Below, piece by piece: positions 61,237 to 64,000 of a DNA stretch of 64,000 nt (positions are counted from its first letter, which is position 1; each line of letters starts with the position of its first letter). The DNA is from CAZQKW01 sp964594075 (lineage in GTDB: Bacteria > Desulfobacterota > WTBG01 > CAIYCZ01): contig CAZQKW010000013.1 of the NCBI GenBank assembly GCA_964594075.1, forward strand, positions 11,264 through 75,263, given 5' to 3'. The notes beneath the pieces were generated by a model that worked only from the letters and a program-made list of their open reading frames with translations, had not been told where the DNA came from and made no database searches. A program made the position numbers and the translations under genes.

Positions 61237-62214
61237 ATGAAAAGCTATAGGATAGATGTTGAACTAACTTCACCTCTGATCACACCGCTTCATTCGGATA
61301 CTATTTGGGGTCACTTATGCTGGGCATTAAAGTATCTGCATGGCGAACAAGCTCTGATTGATCTTCTTAAAGGGTATGATACCGGATGTCCTTTGCTGGT
61401 GAGTAATGGGTTTCCCCGCGGATTTGTTCCCAAACCCATTTGTCAGCTTATGAGCAGCCAAGAAGCTGCAAAACTCATTGAAGAAAAAGCGGGAACCGGG
61501 CAGAAAAATACAGTAAGCGGGTTACTAAAAATAAAAGCTTTGAGGAAGCTGAAGTACATTCCTCTGGCGTTGCTTGAAAGTATTGCAGATGCCTATACAG
61601 AAAAAACCATGCTGAGCCGCATCTGGGATTTTGGTGAAACCCATGCAGGCAGCACCCCCGAAACAGAGCTTGTTGCCCACAATTCCATAAACAGGATTAC
61701 CAATACCGTGCTCGAACAGGGAGGTTTTTTTCTACATGAGGAAACTTTTTATCCCAAGGGTGCGTGCTTCACCATTTATTTGAAGACATCTATGTTCAGC
61801 ACCAATGATATTTCTGAGTTGTGGGATTTTATCAGCAGAAGCGGCTTTGGCAAAGATAAGTCAACGGGCAAAGGAAGGTTTTTAATCAAATCCCTTGAAG
61901 AGTTTGCTTTCTCGATGGGTCCGTCTAATACGGTCATGAGCTTGTCAAATTATGTCCCTGCAGGTCTTATCGAGAAAGGCTCTTATAACATTATTACCAA
62001 GTATGGCAAATTGGGAGGTGATTACGCCATAGGTTCACGGGATGTTTCTTATAACCCATTTAAGAAGCCCCTGATCATGTTTTGTGCCGGTTCAACGTTT
62101 CGTCTTGATGGTCCCCGAAGAGAATATTATGGCACTCTTATTGGTGCCGTTCATGACAACCTCAGCATAAAGCACTTTGGCCATGTCTTTCCTTACTTTA
62201 TTAATGTCATATAA
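61237..62214 (+). CDS. csm4: Csm4 (RAMP, 5'-handle binding)
   Basis: 325 residues from ATG 61237 with GGGAG just before it; ATG 61225 (TAATG overlap with csm3) is the alternative. HSDTIWGHLCWALKYLHG at 19-37 and SRSGFGKDKSTGKGRF (Gly-rich loop) are the Csm4 landmarks; it ends PYFINVI. It contacts Cas10 and the crRNA 5' handle. Confidence 0.92.
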   Translation: MKSYRIDVELTSPLITPLHSDTIWGHLCWALKYLHGEQALIDLLKGYDTGCPLLVSNGFPRGFVPKPICQLMSSQEAAKLIEEKAGTGQKNTVSGLLKIKALRKLKYIPLALLESIADAYTEKTMLSRIWDFGETHAGSTPETELVAHNSINRITNTVLEQGGFFLHEETFYPKGACFTIYLKTSMFSTNDISELWDFISRSGFGKDKSTGKGRFLIKSLEEFAFSMGPSNTVMSLSNYVPAGLIEKGSYNIITKYGKLGGDYAIGSRDVSYNPFKKPLIMFCAGSTFRLDGPRREYYGTLIGAVHDNLSIKHFGHVFPYFINVI

Positions 62215-62231
62215 GCAGTGGGGTAATACCT

Positions 62232-63281
62232 ATGAAAAGCTATAAACTAAAATGCGTAATCTTAAGCCCAGTGCATATCGGTACGGGAGAACAGATTGAG
62301 CCCTTTAATTATGTCATCAGGGATCACACATTTTATCGTATTGATCTCTCTGGTTTTCTTGCGAATCTGACGGAGAAGACACGGAATGAGTTTTATCGGT
62401 TAAATCAAAAGGGAGATATAAATGTGCTGCGCCAGTTTATTGCTGAATCTGTTGACCTTGATGAGTTTACCCTTTACACCGCAGGGGTTTCTGAAACGGT
62501 AGAAACCTTGTATCGTAACAAGATCAGCGACATTAATAACCAACTTCTGGTTACCCCTTTTATACATTCAGAGATTGACTATCGCTCTTATATCCCCGGA
62601 AGCTCCATTAAGGGAGCAATTCGCACAGCGCTTATCAGCGGAATTGCTAAAAATAAGAAATTTGACAAAAGCGACATGAAGAAATTTGCACAATTCTTTG
62701 AGGGAATGGCTCTCTCGTATCGCGATGTCAAGAATGATCCGTTCAAAGCAATAAAGATACGGGATGCCCATCTGCCAGAAGATGCCAGGGTGGTTTGCGA
62801 AATCTATAACATGGGCAGACATAAAACGGCTCGGGGCAGCCAATTTAAATCTATGCAGATGTTTAATGAGGTAACAAAGTCGCTGTTAGACGAAGAAATC
62901 ATGGAATTTGTAGCCGAGGTTATCATAGATGAAGAGTTGCAAAATCGAGCACGACTGTCCCATAAATTTACTATTGAGGATATTATAACGGCATGTAATG
63001 CGTTTTATCTCGACAAAATGAAGATGGAGGACAACAAGTTTTATGTGGGAACGCCGGTTGAGAAAGCATCAAAAATGCTGCTTTCGCAAACCTGCAAGGA
63101 GAATGAATTCCTTTTGCGGGTCGGTCGCTTTTCTCAGGTCGAATCGGTGACTGTTGATGAGCATCGTGTTCCCCATACGAGATTCAATCCGCGCACCAAG
63201 CGACAAATGGGATGGGGGAATACCCGCAATATCTGTGAGAAAAAATATCCTTGTGGTTGGATCAAGGCAACGGTTCATTAA
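62232..63281 (+). CDS. csm5: Csm5 (RAMP, 3' end capping subunit)
   Basis: 349 residues. CVILSPVHIGTGEQIEPFNYVI opening, DYRSYIPGSSIKGAIRTALI Gly-rich loop near 117-136, and C-terminal RQMGWGN. Caps the crRNA 3' end in the Csm effector. 17 nt after csm4; a palindrome overlaps its stop. Confidence 0.92.
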   Translation: MKSYKLKCVILSPVHIGTGEQIEPFNYVIRDHTFYRIDLSGFLANLTEKTRNEFYRLNQKGDINVLRQFIAESVDLDEFTLYTAGVSETVETLYRNKISDINNQLLVTPFIHSEIDYRSYIPGSSIKGAIRTALISGIAKNKKFDKSDMKKFAQFFEGMALSYRDVKNDPFKAIKIRDAHLPEDARVVCEIYNMGRHKTARGSQFKSMQMFNEVTKSLLDEEIMEFVAEVIIDEELQNRARLSHKFTIEDIITACNAFYLDKMKMEDNKFYVGTPVEKASKMLLSQTCKENEFLLRVGRFSQVESVTVDEHRVPHTRFNPRTKRQMGWGNTRNICEKKYPCGWIKATVH

Positions 63282-63298
63282 ATTTTATGAAAATTTAA
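63278..63298. other. AT palindrome at the csm5 stop codon
   Basis: TTAAATTTT-ATG-AAAATTTAA, a perfect 9-bp stem with a 3-nt loop; the csm5 stop lies within it. Could be a weak terminator or regulator between csm5 and the CARF gene. Confidence 0.45.
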
Positions 63299-63365
63299 AC
63301 ATCTTGTTAATATAAGCAGGGTCTTGAGTTCAAACTCACGGCGAGCGAAAGAAGGATTTACCTAT

Positions 63366-63995
63366 ATGGCTAAAACAATGCTCATAACAGTTGGCACGGG
63401 AAGAGAAAGAAAGGATATTGCCGGTGCAATTTCTCTTGCCATTCAAAGAGAATCCCCCAATCGCGTCATTTTTCTTGCCTCGCCTTTAAGTAAGGAGGAG
63501 ACTCTTCCATTAATTGAACCTGAGGTTTTACAAAACAGGGAGTGTTTTGTTGAGGAAAATCAACAAACTGATGACGTAGAGGTACTCTACCTAAGTTATG
63601 TTACAATCATTCAGCGCCTTATTGAAGAAGGCTGCAACGCTGAAGACATAGTCATTGACTACACATCCGGCACCAAAGCAATGTCAGCAGCAATTTTCGC
63701 TGCAGGAATTGCGACGGAGGTGGGATCCATTAACTACATTGCGGGCAAGCGTGATTCTACCGGCAGAGTAATACCCGGCCATGAACGGCCCATGCCAATT
63801 AAACCGCTCGCCTTATTTGCTGAAAATAAAATAAAACAGGCGCAGGAGTTGTTTAATATTTATCAATTTCAGGCGGCAAGGGCTTTGCTTCTGCCGCTGA
63901 AAAAAAACCTCGGCGATTCCTCAATAAACAGGCGCATCTCTTTTTTACGATCATTTGGGTTTTTAGTAAGCAAAAAGCGACTTTTATATCGATAA
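63366..63995 (+). CDS. CARF-domain CRISPR ancillary protein (Cas02710/Csm6-like), possibly truncated
   Basis: 209 residues from ATG 63366 (GAAGGA upstream; an in-frame TTG at 63324 lacks a site). CARF Rossmann features: MLITVGTGRERKDIAGAISLAI and the diagnostic VIDYTSGTKAMSAAIFAAGI. Residues about 170-190 (KIKQAQELFNIYQFQAARALLLPL) begin the helical C-terminal part, but the frame stops at 63993-63995 only about 20 residues later. Relatives usually continue for another 150-250 residues with a HEPN or other nuclease region. A shift of one base at the AAAAA run near 63973 would stay open to the window end (FLVSKSDFYIDKI). So this is a truncated effector, a frameshift, or a short CARF regulator. 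Confidence 0.75.
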   Translation: MAKTMLITVGTGRERKDIAGAISLAIQRESPNRVIFLASPLSKEETLPLIEPEVLQNRECFVEENQQTDDVEVLYLSYVTIIQRLIEEGCNAEDIVIDYTSGTKAMSAAIFAAGIATEVGSINYIAGKRDSTGRVIPGHERPMPIKPLALFAENKIKQAQELFNIYQFQAARALLLPLKKNLGDSSINRRISFLRSFGFLVSKKRLLYR

Positions 63996-64000
63996 AATCA

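Noticed and set aside
56406..63995. CRISPR array next to the cas operon
   Set aside because: I looked for direct repeats of 25-40 nt at 56406-56584 and in the gaps of the operon and saw none; the array must lie outside the window if present.

Overview
The window is about 64 kb of chromosome from a Gram-negative bacterium that I cannot place by name. Evidence for an outer membrane: a lipocalin, BamE-like and other lipoproteins, a TolC-type channel, MacAB, and a YidC with a large periplasmic domain. A c-type cytochrome, rubredoxin-like proteins, a 4Fe-4S aldo/keto reductase, a glycogen synthase next to a GH57 enzyme, and an AcsA-AcuC pair suggest an anaerobic or facultative organism that handles acetate and stores glycogen. 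Codon usage and gene density look ordinary, and no prophage, transposase or rRNA operon is visible.

Layout. 1-5.3 kb: envelope lipoproteins and small proteins, including a 49-residue Cys-rich gene (2093-2242, minus). 5.3-15.7 kb: nitroreductase, MBL hydrolase, FAD oxidoreductase, TypA with a structured leader, type-2 TrpB, an MFS carrier, a zinc-ribbon/EIIA fusion and a release-factor-like protein. 15.7-20.5 kb: a complete tetR-emrA-emrB-tolC efflux operon with a palindromic operator. 20.8-25.1 kb: a second FAD oxidoreductase, then acsA and acuC (minus). 25.2-26.8 kb: a structured RNA, tRNA-Ala(GGC) and a decayed glycosyltransferase. 26.8-44 kb: sulfatase-like enzyme, Nudix, PAS, electron carriers, two RCK-containing transporters, GH57 + GlgA, and MacAB. 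44.3-48.3 kb: second copy of the structured RNA, a small operon and transporters. 48.5-53.2 kb: the conserved rpmH-rnpA-yidD-yidC-jag-mnmE cluster. 53.2-56.4 kb: acetyltransferase, recN and nadK around a homopurine tract. 56.6-64 kb: a type III-A CRISPR-Cas operon (cas6, cas10, csm2-5, CARF protein) running to the window edge; no CRISPR array is inside the window.

The most interesting material is non-coding. (1) A two-copy RNA (about 25205-25400 and 44315-44480) has a conserved core and a closing stem supported by compensatory changes. (2) A promoter-linked structured leader lies upstream of typA (9045-9161). (3) A family of intergenic repeats of up to about 200 bp is present in five copies. 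Several very short ORFs also sit in intercistronic gaps, overlapping or nearly touching the neighbouring gene. The CRISPR effector at the right edge looks shorter than its family and may be frameshifted.
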